Positions 28,018-38,143 of a stretch of 64,000 bases of DNA are shown one piece after another. Position 1 is the first letter of the stretch; every line of letters begins with the position of its first letter. The position numbers and the translations under genes were made by a program. This stretch comes from Streptococcus mitis (GTDB taxonomy: Bacteria > Bacillota > Bacilli > Lactobacillales > Streptococcaceae): contig NZ_CABEHV010000004.1 in NCBI RefSeq assembly GCF_901542415.1, forward strand, positions 1,178,001 to 1,242,000. Reading direction: 5' to 3'. A model generated the notes under the pieces. The model did not search any database, was not told where the DNA came from, and saw only the letters and a list, made by a program, of their open reading frames with translations.

Positions 28018-28977
28018 ATGAAACTTTCTCATTATTTAATTGGCTTACTTCTACTCCTAGTCTTTCTCTCTATTAGCATTGGGACCAGTGATTTTTCATG
28101 GGGAAAGCTCTTTGCACTGGATCATGAAACTTGGCTTCTCTTTCAAGAGTCCCGTCTTCCAAGAACCATTAGCATTCTCCTGACGGCCTCTAGTATGAGT
28201 ATGGCAGGACTTCTCATGCAGACTATCACTCAAAATCAGTTTGCTGCTCCAAGTACAGTTGGGACCACTGAAGCCGCCAAACTAGGAATGGTATTGAGCC
28301 TCTTTGTCTTTCCATCGGCTAGTCTGAGCCAAAAGATGCTCTTTGCTTTTGTTTCATCCATCACATTCACCCTCTTCTTTCTAGCCTTTATGACTATTTT
28401 CTCTGTAAAGGAAAGGTGGATGTTGCCTCTGATTGGAATCATCTATAGCGGGATTATCGGTTCTGTGACAGAAGTTATCGCCTACCGTTTCAATCTGGTT
28501 CAGAGTATGACAGCTTGGACCCAGGGCTCCTTCTCCATGATTCAGACCCATCAGTATGAGTGGCTTTTCTTAGGGCTCATTATCCTGGTAGCCGTTTGGA
28601 AATTATCCCAAACTTTTACCATCATGAATCTAGGGAAAGAAACCAGCGAGAGTTTGGGGATTTCATACTCCCTACTTGAAAAACTGGCCCTCTTTCTGGT
28701 GGCGCTAACGACTAGTGTCACCATGATTACCGTAGGTGGCTTGCCATTTCTCGGGGTCATCGTTCCCAATCTTGTTCGCAAGCACTATGGAGATAATCTA
28801 AGTCAGACCAAACTCATCGTCGCTCTGGTTGGCGCCAATCTAGTTCTGGCCTGCGATATCCTATCCCGAGTTCTAATTCGGCCCTATGAGCTGTCTGTCA
28901 GTCTCTTGCTAGGAATCATCGGTAGCCTCGTCTTTATCCTACTTCTCTGGAGAGGGGGACGAAAAGATGCAGTTTAA
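28018..28977 (+). CDS. piuB: Iron-compound ABC transporter permease PiuB
   Basis: A 319-residue FecCD-type permease with about eight to nine membrane helices. The conserved coupling segment is GGLPFLGVIVPNLVRKHYG near residue 245. The ATG at 28018 (MKLSHYLIG) is chosen because GAAAGGAC lies upstream; an earlier in-frame start lacks a ribosome-binding site. It overlaps piuC by 11 nt. With PiuC it forms the membrane channel of a ferri-siderophore or haem importer. Confidence 0.92.
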   Translation: MKLSHYLIGLLLLLVFLSISIGTSDFSWGKLFALDHETWLLFQESRLPRTISILLTASSMSMAGLLMQTITQNQFAAPSTVGTTEAAKLGMVLSLFVFPSASLSQKMLFAFVSSITFTLFFLAFMTIFSVKERWMLPLIGIIYSGIIGSVTEVIAYRFNLVQSMTAWTQGSFSMIQTHQYEWLFLGLIILVAVWKLSQTFTIMNLGKETSESLGISYSLLEKLALFLVALTTSVTMITVGGLPFLGVIVPNLVRKHYGDNLSQTKLIVALVGANLVLACDILSRVLIRPYELSVSLLLGIIGSLVFILLLWRGGRKDAV

Positions 28978-29923
28978 AAGCAAACATATCAAACTCTTCT
29001 GCCTTCTCATTATTCTGGCCATCGGAGCTTGTCTTCTCTACTTTTGGCCCATCACTCACTTGTCATCCTTTGCTTGGAAGTTGCGTTCCCAAAAGATCAT
29101 CGTTTATCTCTTGGTAGCCATCGCGACTGGGATTTCAACCATTAGTTTTCAAACCCTGACGGAAAATCGCTTCCTGACGCCTAGTATTTTAGGAATCGAA
29201 TCCTTCTACGTCCTACTACAAACCCTACTACTGGTTTTTGAAAGTAAGTTTCTTCAACTCGGGAAGTCTCCCATCTTAGAATTCCTAGTTTTACTTCTGC
29301 TTCAATCCCTCTTCTTTCTTGCCTTACAAGGCTACTTGAAGACACTGATGAAGCAAGATCTGGTCTTCATCCTGCTGATCTGTCTAGCCCTTGGAAGTCT
29401 CTTTCGAAATATCAGTACCTTCCTCCAGGTCCTAATGGATCCAAACGAATACGATAAACTGCAAAACAGTCTCTTTGCCTCCTTTCAACATCTCAACACT
29501 TCCATCCTAGCCATCGGCTCTCTGATTATCCTTGCTTTGACAATCTTTTTCTTTCGGAAAGCAGTCATTCTGGATGTCTTGCACCTACAAAGAGAAACGG
29601 CTCAGATATTGGGACTCGATGTTGAAAAAGAACAGAAAGAACTCCTCTGGGGCATCGTACTTTTGACCTCAACGGCCACTGCCTTGGTAGGTCCTATGGC
29701 CTTCTTCGGCTTTATGCTAGCCAATCTCACCTACCTAATCGTCAAAGACTATCGGCACAAGTTGCTCTTTATCGTGGCCATTCTGATCGGATTTATCAGT
29801 TTGACCTTGGGGCAGGCCCTGATTGAACGAGTCTTTGCACTGGAAATTCGCATCAGCATGATCATCGAGAGTGTAGGGGGGCTCCTATTCTTTATCTTAC
29901 TATACAGGAGGGCGCGTCAGTGA
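28967..29923 (+). CDS. piuC: Iron-compound ABC transporter permease PiuC
   Basis: A 318-residue second FecCD-type permease, with helices across its length and the coupling motif GPMAFFGFMLANLTYLIV near residue 244. It overlaps piuB (11 nt) and piuD (4 nt, GTGA), indicating translational coupling and heterodimer formation. The start MQFKSKHIKL is preceded by GAGAGGGGG. Confidence 0.92.
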   Translation: MQFKSKHIKLFCLLIILAIGACLLYFWPITHLSSFAWKLRSQKIIVYLLVAIATGISTISFQTLTENRFLTPSILGIESFYVLLQTLLLVFESKFLQLGKSPILEFLVLLLLQSLFFLALQGYLKTLMKQDLVFILLICLALGSLFRNISTFLQVLMDPNEYDKLQNSLFASFQHLNTSILAIGSLIILALTIFFFRKAVILDVLHLQRETAQILGLDVEKEQKELLWGIVLLTSTATALVGPMAFFGFMLANLTYLIVKDYRHKLLFIVAILIGFISLTLGQALIERVFALEIRISMIIESVGGLLFFILLYRRARQ

Positions 29924-30672
29924 AACTGGAAAACATTGGCAAATCCATTCAAAAACAGGATATTTTGCAAGGCATTTCGCTTGAAGTCAGTCCTCAGAAA
30001 CTGACAGCCTTCATTGGTCCAAATGGTGCTGGAAAATCGAGTCTCCTCTCCATCATGAGCAGACTGACCAAGAAAGATCAGGGAATTCTTAGTATCAAAG
30101 GTCGTGAAATCGAGAGCTGGAATTCGCAAGAACTGGCCCAAGAACTGACTATCCTAAAGCAGAAAATCAATTACCAAGCCAAATTGACTGTTGAAGAACT
30201 GGTCAGTTTTGGACGTTTTCCCTACAGCCGAGGTCGACTGAGACCAGAAGATTGGGGAAAAATCCGAGAAACTCTGGACTATCTGGAACTGACAGACTTA
30301 AAAGACCGCTACATCGATAGCCTGTCTGGGGGCCAGCTCCAGCGCGTCTTTATCGCTATGGTACTGGCCCAGGATACAGACTTTATCTTGCTGGACGAAC
30401 CACTCAACAATCTCGATATCAAGCAAAGCGTCAGTATGATGCAGATTCTCAAGCGACTGGTGGAGGAACTCGGAAAGACCATTATCATCGTCCTCCACGA
30501 TATCAACATGGCCAGTCAGTATGCAGATGAAATTGTCGCCTTCAAAGACGGTCAAGTCTTTAGCAAGGGAAGAACAGATCAAATCATGCAGTCTGACCTG
30601 CTCAGTCAACTCTATGAGATTCCCATCACGCTAGCTGATATCAATGGCAAAAAGATCTGTATCTATAGCTAG
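29920..30672 (+). CDS. piuD: Iron-compound ABC transporter ATPase PiuD
   Basis: A 250-residue ATPase with Walker A GPNGAGKSS (33-41), signature LSGGQLQRV (about 130-138), Walker B DFILLDEP and switch HDINMAS. It starts with GTG overlapping piuC, preceded by AGGAGGG. It energises PiuBC-mediated uptake. Confidence 0.94.
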   Translation: MKLENIGKSIQKQDILQGISLEVSPQKLTAFIGPNGAGKSSLLSIMSRLTKKDQGILSIKGREIESWNSQELAQELTILKQKINYQAKLTVEELVSFGRFPYSRGRLRPEDWGKIRETLDYLELTDLKDRYIDSLSGGQLQRVFIAMVLAQDTDFILLDEPLNNLDIKQSVSMMQILKRLVEELGKTIIIVLHDINMASQYADEIVAFKDGQVFSKGRTDQIMQSDLLSQLYEIPITLADINGKKICIYS

Positions 30673-30767
30673 TAACATAGAAACTCAAGTTATAGAACCT
30701 TCAGTCTCTTAGTCAATAAAACCTAGAGACTCCCTACATCGTTATCATATTTTAAAAAGGAGAAATC

Positions 30768-31733
30768 ATGAAAACATCCCTTAAATTTTATCTCACTGCC
30801 CTAGCGGCCAGCTTCTTGCTCCTACTTGGTGCATGTAGTACAAACTCAAGCACTAGTAAGACGGAGTCAAGTAGCTCTGCTCCAACAGAGGTAACCATTA
30901 AAAGTTCACTAGGTGTAGTCACACTTTCAAAAGTCCCTGAAAAGATTGTGACCTTTGACCTCGGTGCTGCGGATACTATTCGCGCTGTAGGTTTTGAAAA
31001 GAATATCGTCGGAATGCCTACAAAAACTGTTCCGACTTATCTTAAAGACCTGGCTGGAAAAGTTAAAAATGTTGGTTCTATGGTTGAGCCAGACCTAGAA
31101 GCCCTTGCTGCTCTTGAACCAGACCTAATTATCGCTTCACCACGTACCCAAAAATTCGTAGACAAGTTCAACGAAATCGCTCCGACTGTTCTCTTCCAAG
31201 CGAGCAAGGACGACTACTGGACTTCTACCAAGGTCAATATCGAATCCCTAGCAAGCGCCTTTGGTGAAACTGGCGCACAGAAAGCCAAGGAAGAATTAGC
31301 CAAGCTAGACAAGAGCATCCAAGAAGTCGCTACTAAAAACGAAAGTTCTGACAAAAAAGCCCTCGCGATTCTCCTCAATGAAGGAAAAATGGCTGCCTTT
31401 GGTGCCCAATCTCGTTTCTCTTTCTTGTATCAAACCTTGAAATTCAAGCCAACTGATACAAAATTTGAAGATTCTCGCCACGGACAAGAAGTCAGCTTTG
31501 AAAGCGTCAAAGAAATCAATCCTGACATCCTCTTTGTCATCAACCGTACCCTTGCCATTGGTGGGGACAACTCCAGCAACGATGGCGTCCTAGAAAATGC
31601 CCTCATCGCTGAAACTCCTGCCGCTAAAAATGGTAAAATTATCCAACTCACACCAGACCTCTGGTATCTAAGCGGAGGCGGTCTTGAATCAACAAAACTC
31701 ATGATTGAAGACGCACAAAAAGCCTTGAAATAA
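30768..31733 (+). CDS. piuA: Iron-compound-binding lipoprotein PiuA
   Basis: A 321-residue substrate-binding lipoprotein (TroA/FepB-like). Signal peptide 1-22 with lipobox LLGAC, acylated Cys23, then a Ser/Thr-rich tether. The periplasmic-binding-protein fold includes IVTFDLGAADTIRAVG and LEPDLIIASPR. It delivers its ligand to PiuBCD. A 95-nt gap with AAAAAGGAG separates it from piuD, so extra expression from an internal promoter is possible. Confidence 0.94.
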   Translation: MKTSLKFYLTALAASFLLLLGACSTNSSTSKTESSSSAPTEVTIKSSLGVVTLSKVPEKIVTFDLGAADTIRAVGFEKNIVGMPTKTVPTYLKDLAGKVKNVGSMVEPDLEALAALEPDLIIASPRTQKFVDKFNEIAPTVLFQASKDDYWTSTKVNIESLASAFGETGAQKAKEELAKLDKSIQEVATKNESSDKKALAILLNEGKMAAFGAQSRFSFLYQTLKFKPTDTKFEDSRHGQEVSFESVKEINPDILFVINRTLAIGGDNSSNDGVLENALIAETPAAKNGKIIQLTPDLWYLSGGGLESTKLMIEDAQKALK

Positions 31734-31766
31734 GCTACTTTAAACTCAATCACATCTTTACATTCT

Positions 31767-31815
31767 AAAACGCATCCTATCAAGTTTACTCAAACCTGAT
31801 AGGATGCGTTTTTAT
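31767..31815. terminator. Strong bidirectional terminator between piuA and yidD
   Basis: AAAACGCATCCTATCA / TGATAGGATGCGTTTT: a 16-bp perfect stem with A/T tails (approximately; loop about 15 nt), between convergent operons. Confidence 0.92.
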
Positions 31816-31839
31816 CATTTTGAAACCTTTTGCCCAACC

Positions 31840-32082
31840 TCATTCCCCTTCTTGATTCCGTTTGAGTGAAAAATGGTCTGGGACGGGGTCCTTACCTGTT
31901 TTCGACCAGGGGTGGCAACGTAAAATCCGAGCCAAGCCCATCAAGACACCCTTGAAGCCATGTTTTTCAATAGCCTCAATCATATAGTTTGAGCAGGTAG
32001 GCTCAAAGCGACAAGAGGGTGGAAAGGCTGGTGAGATAAACCGTTGGTAAAAGCGCACAGGCGCTATTAAAATTCGTTTCAT
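31840..32082 (-). CDS. yidD: Membrane protein insertion efficiency factor YidD
   Basis: An 80-residue small protein with the family signature [25 protein letters not shown] (conserved Cys pair; start at about residue 8, partly shown). YidD assists insertion of proteins by YidC at the membrane. Its ATG shares a base with the rluB stop (TAATG), making it the last gene of the murI-to-yidD operon. Confidence 0.93.
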   Translation of the reverse strand: MKRILIAPVRFYQRFISPAFPPSCRFEPTCSNYMIEAIEKHGFKGVLMGLARILRCHPWSKTGKDPVPDHFSLKRNQEGE

Positions 32083-32804
32083 TATTTCTTGGTTACAGCC
32101 ATGGTGTGTAGTTGGCTGATTTCTTTTTTGTTAAGACGACGGGATTCGCCTGGACGGAGTCCTGTCAAGTCTAGATGTCCAAAACGGGTCCGTGACAACT
32201 TGTCCACTTGGAGACCGACAGCTTCAAACATCTTTTTAACCTGGTGGTTACGCCCTTCATGGATGGTCAACTGCACCACAGAGCGGTTTTTAACTGGATC
32301 CACTTTGAGAATCTCATAGACAGCCGGCTTGGTTTTCTTACCATCAATCTCAAGTCCACGGGTCAAGGGGCGGAGATTATCCTTATTGGCCACACCTTTA
32401 ACACGCGCGACATAAACCTTGTCAATCTCATTACGAGGGTGAATCATCTCATCTGTAAAATCCCCGTCATTGGTCAAAATCAAAACACCGGATGTATCCC
32501 AGTCCAAACGACCTACAGGGTAGATGCGCTCTTTCACGTTGGGCAAGAGGTCCACAACAGTCTTGCGACCCTTGTCATCTGTCACACTGGAAATCACACC
32601 GCGTGGTTTGTTAAGCAGATAATAGACCTTTTCTTCGTTGTAGATAGGTTGACCTTCAACTTCGACCTTGTCGCCTGACTTGATAGTCGTTGCTAGTTCA
32701 CGTACCACTTGGCCGTTAACCGTCACCAAGCCTTGCTTGATCAGCTCTTCTGCTTTTCTCCTACTGGCCACACCTGCGTGGGCAATATACCTATTGATTC
32801 TCAT
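32082..32804 (-). CDS. rluB: 23S rRNA pseudouridine synthase RluB
   Basis: A 240-residue RsuA/RluB-family enzyme: S4 RNA-binding domain at about 1-60 and catalytic domain with Asp in [17 protein letters not shown] (about 97-113). It converts a uridine near the peptidyl-transferase region of 23S rRNA to pseudouridine. It overlaps scpB by 14 nt. The scpA-scpB-rluB order is conserved in firmicutes. Confidence 0.92.
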   Translation of the reverse strand: MRINRYIAHAGVASRRKAEELIKQGLVTVNGQVVRELATTIKSGDKVEVEGQPIYNEEKVYYLLNKPRGVISSVTDDKGRKTVVDLLPNVKERIYPVGRLDWDTSGVLILTNDGDFTDEMIHPRNEIDKVYVARVKGVANKDNLRPLTRGLEIDGKKTKPAVYEILKVDPVKNRSVVQLTIHEGRNHQVKKMFEAVGLQVDKLSRTRFGHLDLTGLRPGESRRLNKKEISQLHTMAVTKK

Positions 32805-33360
32805 CTTCTTCTATCCTTTCACCAAATAATTGGCTTTCTTGGGCTTGAATCTCAAGCTCATCAATCACTGGTAATTCTTCTAAATGGTTTATCCCCATGT
32901 AATCTAGGAAATAATCCGTAGTCACATAGAGGTTGGGGCGCCCCAACACTTCTTTTTTCCCGTCTTCTTTGATTAGGTCAAAAGCCTGTAACTTTGCCAA
33001 GGCCCCACTCGAGTTGACTCCACGGATGGCATCAATTTCTATCCGTGTGATAGGCTGCTTATAGGCAATGATGGACAAGGTCTCAAGGGCAGCCCGAGAT
33101 AAACTCTGGTTGATAGGTGCCTTAGAGTATTCCTTCAAAATCTCTGCAAATTGAGGCTTGGTCACCAATCTATAAGCACCCCCTGTCTCAATCAGAGCCA
33201 AACTGGAATCTGGGGCCTTTTCATACTTCTGGGCTAATTTTTCTAAACTCTGTTGGATGCCTGTCGGTGGCAGAGAGAGGAGTTCAGCTAACTGGCGGAC
33301 CCGAATCCCATCTTCACCCGCTACAAACAAGAGCGCTTCTATTTTTGCTAAAGTACTCAT
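32791..33360 (-). CDS. scpB: Segregation and condensation protein ScpB
   Basis: A 189-residue SMC-partner protein made of two winged-helix domains (about 1-85 and 90-165). The segment [24 protein letters not shown] is diagnostic (about 91-114, first part shown as [14 protein letters not shown]). It binds ScpA to form the kleisin subcomplex of condensin. It starts 18 nt after scpA, with GGAAAG upstream. Confidence 0.95.
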   Translation of the reverse strand: MSTLAKIEALLFVAGEDGIRVRQLAELLSLPPTGIQQSLEKLAQKYEKAPDSSLALIETGGAYRLVTKPQFAEILKEYSKAPINQSLSRAALETLSIIAYKQPITRIEIDAIRGVNSSGALAKLQAFDLIKEDGKKEVLGRPNLYVTTDYFLDYMGINHLEELPVIDELEIQAQESQLFGERIEEDENQ

Positions 33361-33378
33361 CTTTCCTCTCTATCAAGT

Positions 33379-34107
33379 CTAGCTTTGGGCCACTTGACTT
33401 TCTTCCTTCTTTTTCATGAGATAGATATCTCCAAAACTCTCCTCTTGCACGAGGGTCAGCTCCTGGGTTTTGATTAACTCCAAGGTTGCCAAAAAGAGGG
33501 TAATGATCTCTTGGACATTCTGGGCTTCCTTGAACAAATCCTGCAAGCACAATTGAGCTCGTCCAGTCAAGGACTCTTTCACGATAACCATCATGTCCTC
33601 AATCTTATACTCATCCCGCAAGATAGTCGTGTGATTCTGTGCAAACTCCTCTTTTTTCTTGGCTAGGATATTTGAAAAAGCCAAAAAGAGGTCAATGGTC
33701 GTCTTGTCATGCACAAGCTCCGCATCTTCGTAAATCAACTCTGTCGGCGCTTTGGAATAGTGCTGGGCCCGTTCTTGGTGCTTGGCTTCCAAGTGCTCAC
33801 CCAAGAGCTTGAACTTGCGGTATTCTTCAATTTGGGAGAGAAGATCCTGCTCTAGGTCATCTTCTAAATTTGTCACTTCTGCTACCTTTGGCAAGAGCTT
33901 GCGGCTCTTAATCAGCATGAGCTGACTGGCCATGACCATGTACTCGCCCGTCACTTCCAGACGCATGGCCTGCAGGGTTGAGACATAAGCTAGATACTGT
34001 TCGATAACTTCCGTAATGGGCACATCGTAGATATCCATCTGGTACTTAGAAACCAGGTGCAAAAGCAAGTCCAGGGGCCCTTCAAAATCTTTTAATTTAA
34101 TATCCAT
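33379..34107 (-). CDS. scpA: Segregation and condensation protein ScpA (kleisin)
   Basis: A 242-residue kleisin that bridges SMC heads. N-terminal [21 protein letters not shown] (about 8-28; key residues GPLDLLLHL) and a central helical region are typical; the C-terminal winged helix follows. The start shares a base with the xerD-like stop. Part of the same tight operon. Confidence 0.95.
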   Translation of the reverse strand: MDIKLKDFEGPLDLLLHLVSKYQMDIYDVPITEVIEQYLAYVSTLQAMRLEVTGEYMVMASQLMLIKSRKLLPKVAEVTNLEDDLEQDLLSQIEEYRKFKLLGEHLEAKHQERAQHYSKAPTELIYEDAELVHDKTTIDLFLAFSNILAKKKEEFAQNHTTILRDEYKIEDMMVIVKESLTGRAQLCLQDLFKEAQNVQEIITLFLATLELIKTQELTLVQEESFGDIYLMKKKEESQVAQS

Positions 34108-34841
34108 TATCTATATTTTTCTAAGGTCAGGACTGTTTTTAATCCTAATTTTTTTGCAATTTCGTACAAATCGACCTTGTTTTCAATTTGTCGTAGAATG
34201 AACTGTTCCCGCAAGGCTTGGGCTGATAAGGCTGGAAAACCTTTCTCCTTGACAAAAGCTTCTAACTGACGAAAGGCCCACTGACGGGAATAGGCTTTCC
34301 CTCCCCTTTCAAAGAGATAGGTCTGCCCCATCAAGGGTTCCAATTCTGAAAGCAAGGTCGTGGGAATGGTGACAATCCTCTGTTGGGAAGCCTTATTGAT
34401 TCGCAGCACCTGAAAATCCAGATTGATATCTGCAACATTAAGGGCTAAAATCTCACTCGGCAAGAGCCCCATTTCTAGGATTAAGAGCGCTAGCAAGCGA
34501 CCCTCTGGATAGTCACTTTCTTGCCAAAAAGAGTCTAGGTCTAACAGTTCTGGCTTTTCGGTCTTCTTTTCAGCTTGTTTAGCTAATTCCAAACGGTAAA
34601 AGCTGTCCACTTCTCCTGTTTGATAGAGAAAGTAGAGAAATTGATTACAAGCCGAAATCTTTCGCTTCTGGGCGCTGATTTTTAGATTGGCTAGCTGTCC
34701 TTGGTAAATCTTGAGACTGGTCTCAGAAATCCGCTCGCCTACAATGTCTAAAAATTGCTCCAGATCATACTTATAGGACTGCTTTGAATTGACAGACAAG
34801 CCCTGCTTTTCTTCTAAAAAGGCTGAAATCCTATCTCTCAT
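34107..34841 (-). CDS. XerD-like tyrosine recombinase homologue, degenerate active site
   Basis: A 244-residue protein with an N-terminal SAM-like core-binding domain (about 1-85) and C-terminal catalytic fold. The first catalytic Arg position reads [11 protein letters not shown] (Arg missing), and the HxLRH box reads SAQALREQF (only Arg kept). The terminal Tyr is present in LTLEKYR. It is the streptococcal XerD-like protein and probably not an active recombinase. The ATG at 34841 overlaps the upstream stop by 4 nt and is preferred over one two codons earlier. Confidence 0.9.
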   Translation of the reverse strand: MRDRISAFLEEKQGLSVNSKQSYKYDLEQFLDIVGERISETSLKIYQGQLANLKISAQKRKISACNQFLYFLYQTGEVDSFYRLELAKQAEKKTEKPELLDLDSFWQESDYPEGRLLALLILEMGLLPSEILALNVADINLDFQVLRINKASQQRIVTIPTTLLSELEPLMGQTYLFERGGKAYSRQWAFRQLEAFVKEKGFPALSAQALREQFILRQIENKVDLYEIAKKLGLKTVLTLEKYR

Positions 34842-35299
34842 TTGCATCGAATCTCATATTCCTTACTAAAGTCATGCAAGAGGGCATTGACTGCCTTGAG
34901 GATAGACTTGCGCGTGATAATCCCTTGGAAAATACCAGACGCATCCACAACCGGCAAGAAGGACTCATCTACCAGCTTGTGCAAGACCTCTGTAATAGTA
35001 AAATCAGGCGAGACGACCGCTACGTCCGTTCTCGTCATATGAACGATATCCGTATCTGCCATAATTTCTTGACTCAAATCATGCTCCATCTGATAAGCCA
35101 TAATATCTCTGAGCCCAATCGTCCCAACAAACTGTTTTTCATCTGTTACAACAGGAACACGGGTATAGGTCATCTGACTGAGCAAGAGGGTCGCATGATC
35201 CGCATTGTGGGTATCAATCAACACAGCTAGATTTTCAGCAGGGGTCAAAAAGGTTTCCTCCTGCCCCAACAAGAAAGTCTCAAACTCCTTGGCAATCAT
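34838..35299 (-). CDS. cbpB: CBS domain protein (CbpB-like)
   Basis: A 153-residue protein made of two CBS repeats (about 20-75 and 85-145; FVGTIGLRDIMAYQ, IFQGIITRKSILKAV). Homologues bind cyclic di-AMP and influence the (p)ppGpp response. It overlaps yfcE by 4 nt. The ligand is inferred from the family; no binding residues are proven here. Confidence 0.82.
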   Translation of the reverse strand: MIAKEFETFLLGQEETFLTPAENLAVLIDTHNADHATLLLSQMTYTRVPVVTDEKQFVGTIGLRDIMAYQMEHDLSQEIMADTDIVHMTRTDVAVVSPDFTITEVLHKLVDESFLPVVDASGIFQGIITRKSILKAVNALLHDFSKEYEIRCK

Positions 35300-35817
35300 C
35301 GGCTAAACTCCTTGGACAAGCCCGGATACACCTCATGGTTTCGTGTTAAAAAGTCCACTTTGAAATAACTATCATCAATCTCCACACGAGCATAGAGACA
35401 TTCTCTGATAGTCCCACGTGGTTGACTGATGGAACCTGGATTTAGAAAAAGAGTCTTTCCTTCCATCCAAGCATTTGGCACATGCAAGTGACCATAGAGA
35501 CAGATATCGGCCTCTTCTTCCTGAGCCCAGTAGTCCAACTTTTGAAAGTTGAAATTGATGTCAAACAGGTGTCCATGGGTTTGGATAATCTTGGTCGAAC
35601 CAAGCTCGGTCACCAAACGTTCTGGGTAGCCGGCGTAGAAGTCCATGTTCCCTTTAACAACACGTATGCCTTCCCAAAGGGGAGAATCAGGACGCAGTTC
35701 AGAATCGCCGTTATGAAAAACGGCATCAACTTTGCCTACATAGCGATCACGGATTTCTTCCACAATCAAGCTATCGCCATGAGAATCGCTCATTACAATG
35801 ATGGTTTGCTTTGCCAT
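35296..35817 (-). CDS. YfcE/MJ0936-family metallophosphodiesterase
   Basis: A 173-residue calcineurin-like phosphoesterase. Metal-binding motifs: MSDSHGD (9-15), HNGDSE (35-40), KGNMD (55-59) and QTHGH...YGHLHVP. It hydrolyses phosphodiesters in vitro in relatives; the natural substrate is unknown. The start overlaps rdgB by 25 nt. Confidence 0.9.
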   Translation of the reverse strand: MAKQTIIVMSDSHGDSLIVEEIRDRYVGKVDAVFHNGDSELRPDSPLWEGIRVVKGNMDFYAGYPERLVTELGSTKIIQTHGHLFDINFNFQKLDYWAQEEEADICLYGHLHVPNAWMEGKTLFLNPGSISQPRGTIRECLYARVEIDDSYFKVDFLTRNHEVYPGLSKEFSR

Positions 35818-36764
35818 GATGGAAATACCTCCAAAAGTTTCTTAACGGCTAAGGCACGGTGAGATTGACTATTTTTTTCTTCAAGGGTTAATTCAGCTGA
35901 TGACTTGCCTGTCTCTCCTACAAGGAAGAGAGGGTCATAGCCGAAGCCATTTTCACCCTTAGGTTCAAAGTTAATGTAGCCTGGCCAGTCTGCTTCAACA
36001 ACCAAACTTTCCTTGTTTGGACTGGCTACGACTAGGGTTGTATGGAATTGAGCCGAACGATCCTTGAGTTCAAAGACCATGGCCAATTCGTGCAAGAGTT
36101 TGGCATTGTTTTCACGGTCAGTAGCTCCCACACCTGCGAAACGAGCTGACCAGACACCTGGCAAGCCACCAAGGACATCAACTTTAAGTCCAGAATCATC
36201 TGCCAAAACCATCTTGCCCGTTAATTGAGAAATGGTTTCTGCCTTGAGGCGGGCATTTTCTTCGAAGGTCATACCTGTTTCTGCTACTTCAGGCAAGTCA
36301 GGATAGTCATTAAGATTTTCCACATCGTAGCCTAACTTATCAAAGATAGCTCGGAATTCCTTGGTCTTGCCCTCGTTACGAGTCGCAATCAATAAGGTTT
36401 CTCTGACCTTGTTTGTCTCAAAGAAATCATGAACATTGACCCCTTCTTTAGGCAATTCCACATGCAGGAGTTGCCCATTTTCAACCAAGAGTAAAGCCCC
36501 CTGACGTTGGATGACTTCCACATTTCGCCCCATTTCTTGGTTGAGGATATCTACCACAAAAGACAATAAACGGTAGAGAGAACCATAGCGTAAAACAGTA
36601 ACAGAAACAGGAAAACCTCGATCCTTATCTCGAAATCTTTGGGCAAACTCCAATAGAGGAAAATCCAAGTCATCATCCGTCAACGTCCGAACGCCACCAA
36701 AAATACCATAGGACCCGACATACCAGTCCTGTTCATCCTTATATTCATAAATTTTATTTGTCAT
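35793..36764 (-). CDS. rdgB: dITP/XTP pyrophosphatase RdgB with streptococcal N-terminal extension
   Basis: The C-terminal 200 residues are a Ham1/RdgB NTP pyrophosphatase ([45 protein letters not shown]), which removes deaminated purine nucleotides. About 125 residues precede it ([14 protein letters not shown]...), an extension seen in streptococcal homologues with no clear function. The ATG at 36764 overlaps the murI stop (ATGA); total length 323. Confidence 0.93.
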   Translation of the reverse strand: MTNKIYEYKDEQDWYVGSYGIFGGVRTLTDDDLDFPLLEFAQRFRDKDRGFPVSVTVLRYGSLYRLLSFVVDILNQEMGRNVEVIQRQGALLLVENGQLLHVELPKEGVNVHDFFETNKVRETLLIATRNEGKTKEFRAIFDKLGYDVENLNDYPDLPEVAETGMTFEENARLKAETISQLTGKMVLADDSGLKVDVLGGLPGVWSARFAGVGATDRENNAKLLHELAMVFELKDRSAQFHTTLVVASPNKESLVVEADWPGYINFEPKGENGFGYDPLFLVGETGKSSAELTLEEKNSQSHRALAVKKLLEVFPSWQSKPSL

Positions 36765-37555
36765 AATTCTACATGCTCCACATGAATCTCTTTTTCCAGC
36801 CATTCTTCACCAATTTGTGCAAAACTTTGGCTGCTGGCTGTTGTGTAAAAACGGTGATGAAGTGTTCCAGCATCGCGACCACGATTGATTTCAAAATAAT
36901 TAAGTAAGACTGAGATATCCCGTACGCACTCTGCCCCACTATCAATGAGCTGAACCTTGGGCCCCATGACATTTTGAATAATAGGTCTGAGCAGTGGGTA
37001 ATGGGTACAGCCCAAAATCAGGCTATCTACCTTTCCAACCAAGGGACGCAGAGTTTCATAGACCACTTTCTTGGTAACACTGGTTGACAGGGCACCCGAC
37101 TCCACCAAGGGAGCAAACTTGGGACAAGCCAAGCTCTCCACCTGTAAGTCCGGATCCAGATCGTTGATTTTCTGACGATAAATGTCAGATTGGACCGTCA
37201 TGGGCGTTCCAATCACTCCGATTTTCCCACCTTGGCTGGACTTGATGGCTGCCGAAGCTCCTGGTAAAATTACACCTAGGACGGGAATATCTAGTTGAGC
37301 CTTGATTTCTTCCCAGACGACCGCAGTCGCAGTATTACAAGCAATGACAATCATCTTGACATCCTTGGTCAAAAGAAAGTTGACCAACTGCCAAGTATAT
37401 TCACGAATTTGCTCAGCAGGACGGGGCCCGTAAGGCGCCCGTGCCGAATCTCCAATATAGACGATTTCTTCATGGGGAAGTTGGCGCATGAGCTCGCGCA
37501 CAACGGTCAAGCCCCCGACACCCGAATCCAAAAAACCAATTGGTCGATTATCCAT
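36761..37555 (-). CDS. murI: Glutamate racemase
   Basis: Makes D-glutamate for peptidoglycan. The 264-residue protein has the two catalytic Cys motifs IACNTATA (about 72-79) and LGCTHYPLL (about 182-190), plus [12 protein letters not shown] at the N-terminus. It is the first gene of the nine-gene minus-strand operon. The 5' gap 37556-37753 holds its promoter region and a hairpin; no gene is seen. Confidence 0.96.
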   Translation of the reverse strand: MDNRPIGFLDSGVGGLTVVRELMRQLPHEEIVYIGDSARAPYGPRPAEQIREYTWQLVNFLLTKDVKMIVIACNTATAVVWEEIKAQLDIPVLGVILPGASAAIKSSQGGKIGVIGTPMTVQSDIYRQKINDLDPDLQVESLACPKFAPLVESGALSTSVTKKVVYETLRPLVGKVDSLILGCTHYPLLRPIIQNVMGPKVQLIDSGAECVRDISVLLNYFEINRGRDAGTLHHRFYTTASSQSFAQIGEEWLEKEIHVEHVEL

Positions 37556-37718
37556 ACAGTCTTCTTTCTAGTCTTTTTTCTGATTGATAGTTCATTATGA
37601 TTACCGTTCCTTATGAACTGAATAACAGCCTAATCAATAACTATCTCTCTTAATCATAATCAAATATCAATAGAATGCAAGGAAAAAGTCTCATCCCTAA
37701 ACATAACTAACATAGTGA

Positions 37719-37750
37719 GAAGTCTGGAACTTTCATCCCAGACTTTTCCT
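37719..37750 (+). terminator. Hairpin between murI promoter region and the UPF0154 gene
   Basis: GAAGTCTGG / CCAGACTTTTCC inverted repeat with T-rich plus-strand tail. Its role is unclear because the adjacent gene reads on the minus strand. Confidence 0.45.
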
Positions 37751-37753
37751 TAT

Positions 37754-38002
37754 TTATTTTTTCTTTTTATTGTTAGCAAGGGCTGCCTTTTGTTGGCGGA
37801 TGATTTGGTGGTAAACTTGTTGTACCTTAGCTTCGCTTGGTTTTTGACCATTTGCACTCAAAAGAGTACGAACTGCTTCAGCATTCAAACGTGGGTTGTC
37901 AGCGAATTCTTTTTCAATTTGCTTACGAACCAAGTACATTCCTCCAAGAGCTCCTCCTAGAAAAGCTAGCACAATCAATACAATTGCTAAAAGTAAATCC
38001 AT
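37754..38002 (-). CDS. UPF0154 (YneF-like) membrane protein
   Basis: An 82-residue protein starting [20 protein letters not shown], one N-terminal membrane helix followed by a basic amphipathic domain ([22 protein letters not shown]). AGGAG precedes tandem ATGs; the second (38002) matches the usual 82-residue length. It is conserved and small; the function is unknown. Confidence 0.88.
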
Positions 38003-38143
38003 CATATTTCTCCTGTTTCTTTTTGAGTCCCTTTCATTATACCACAAACTAGCCACCCTGACTAGTTTGTTTTACGCTTTCAGGGATGGAATAGACAGCA
38101 AAAAGAACCCTGCTTTTCTGCAAAAGAGGGCTCCTTACTGAGT

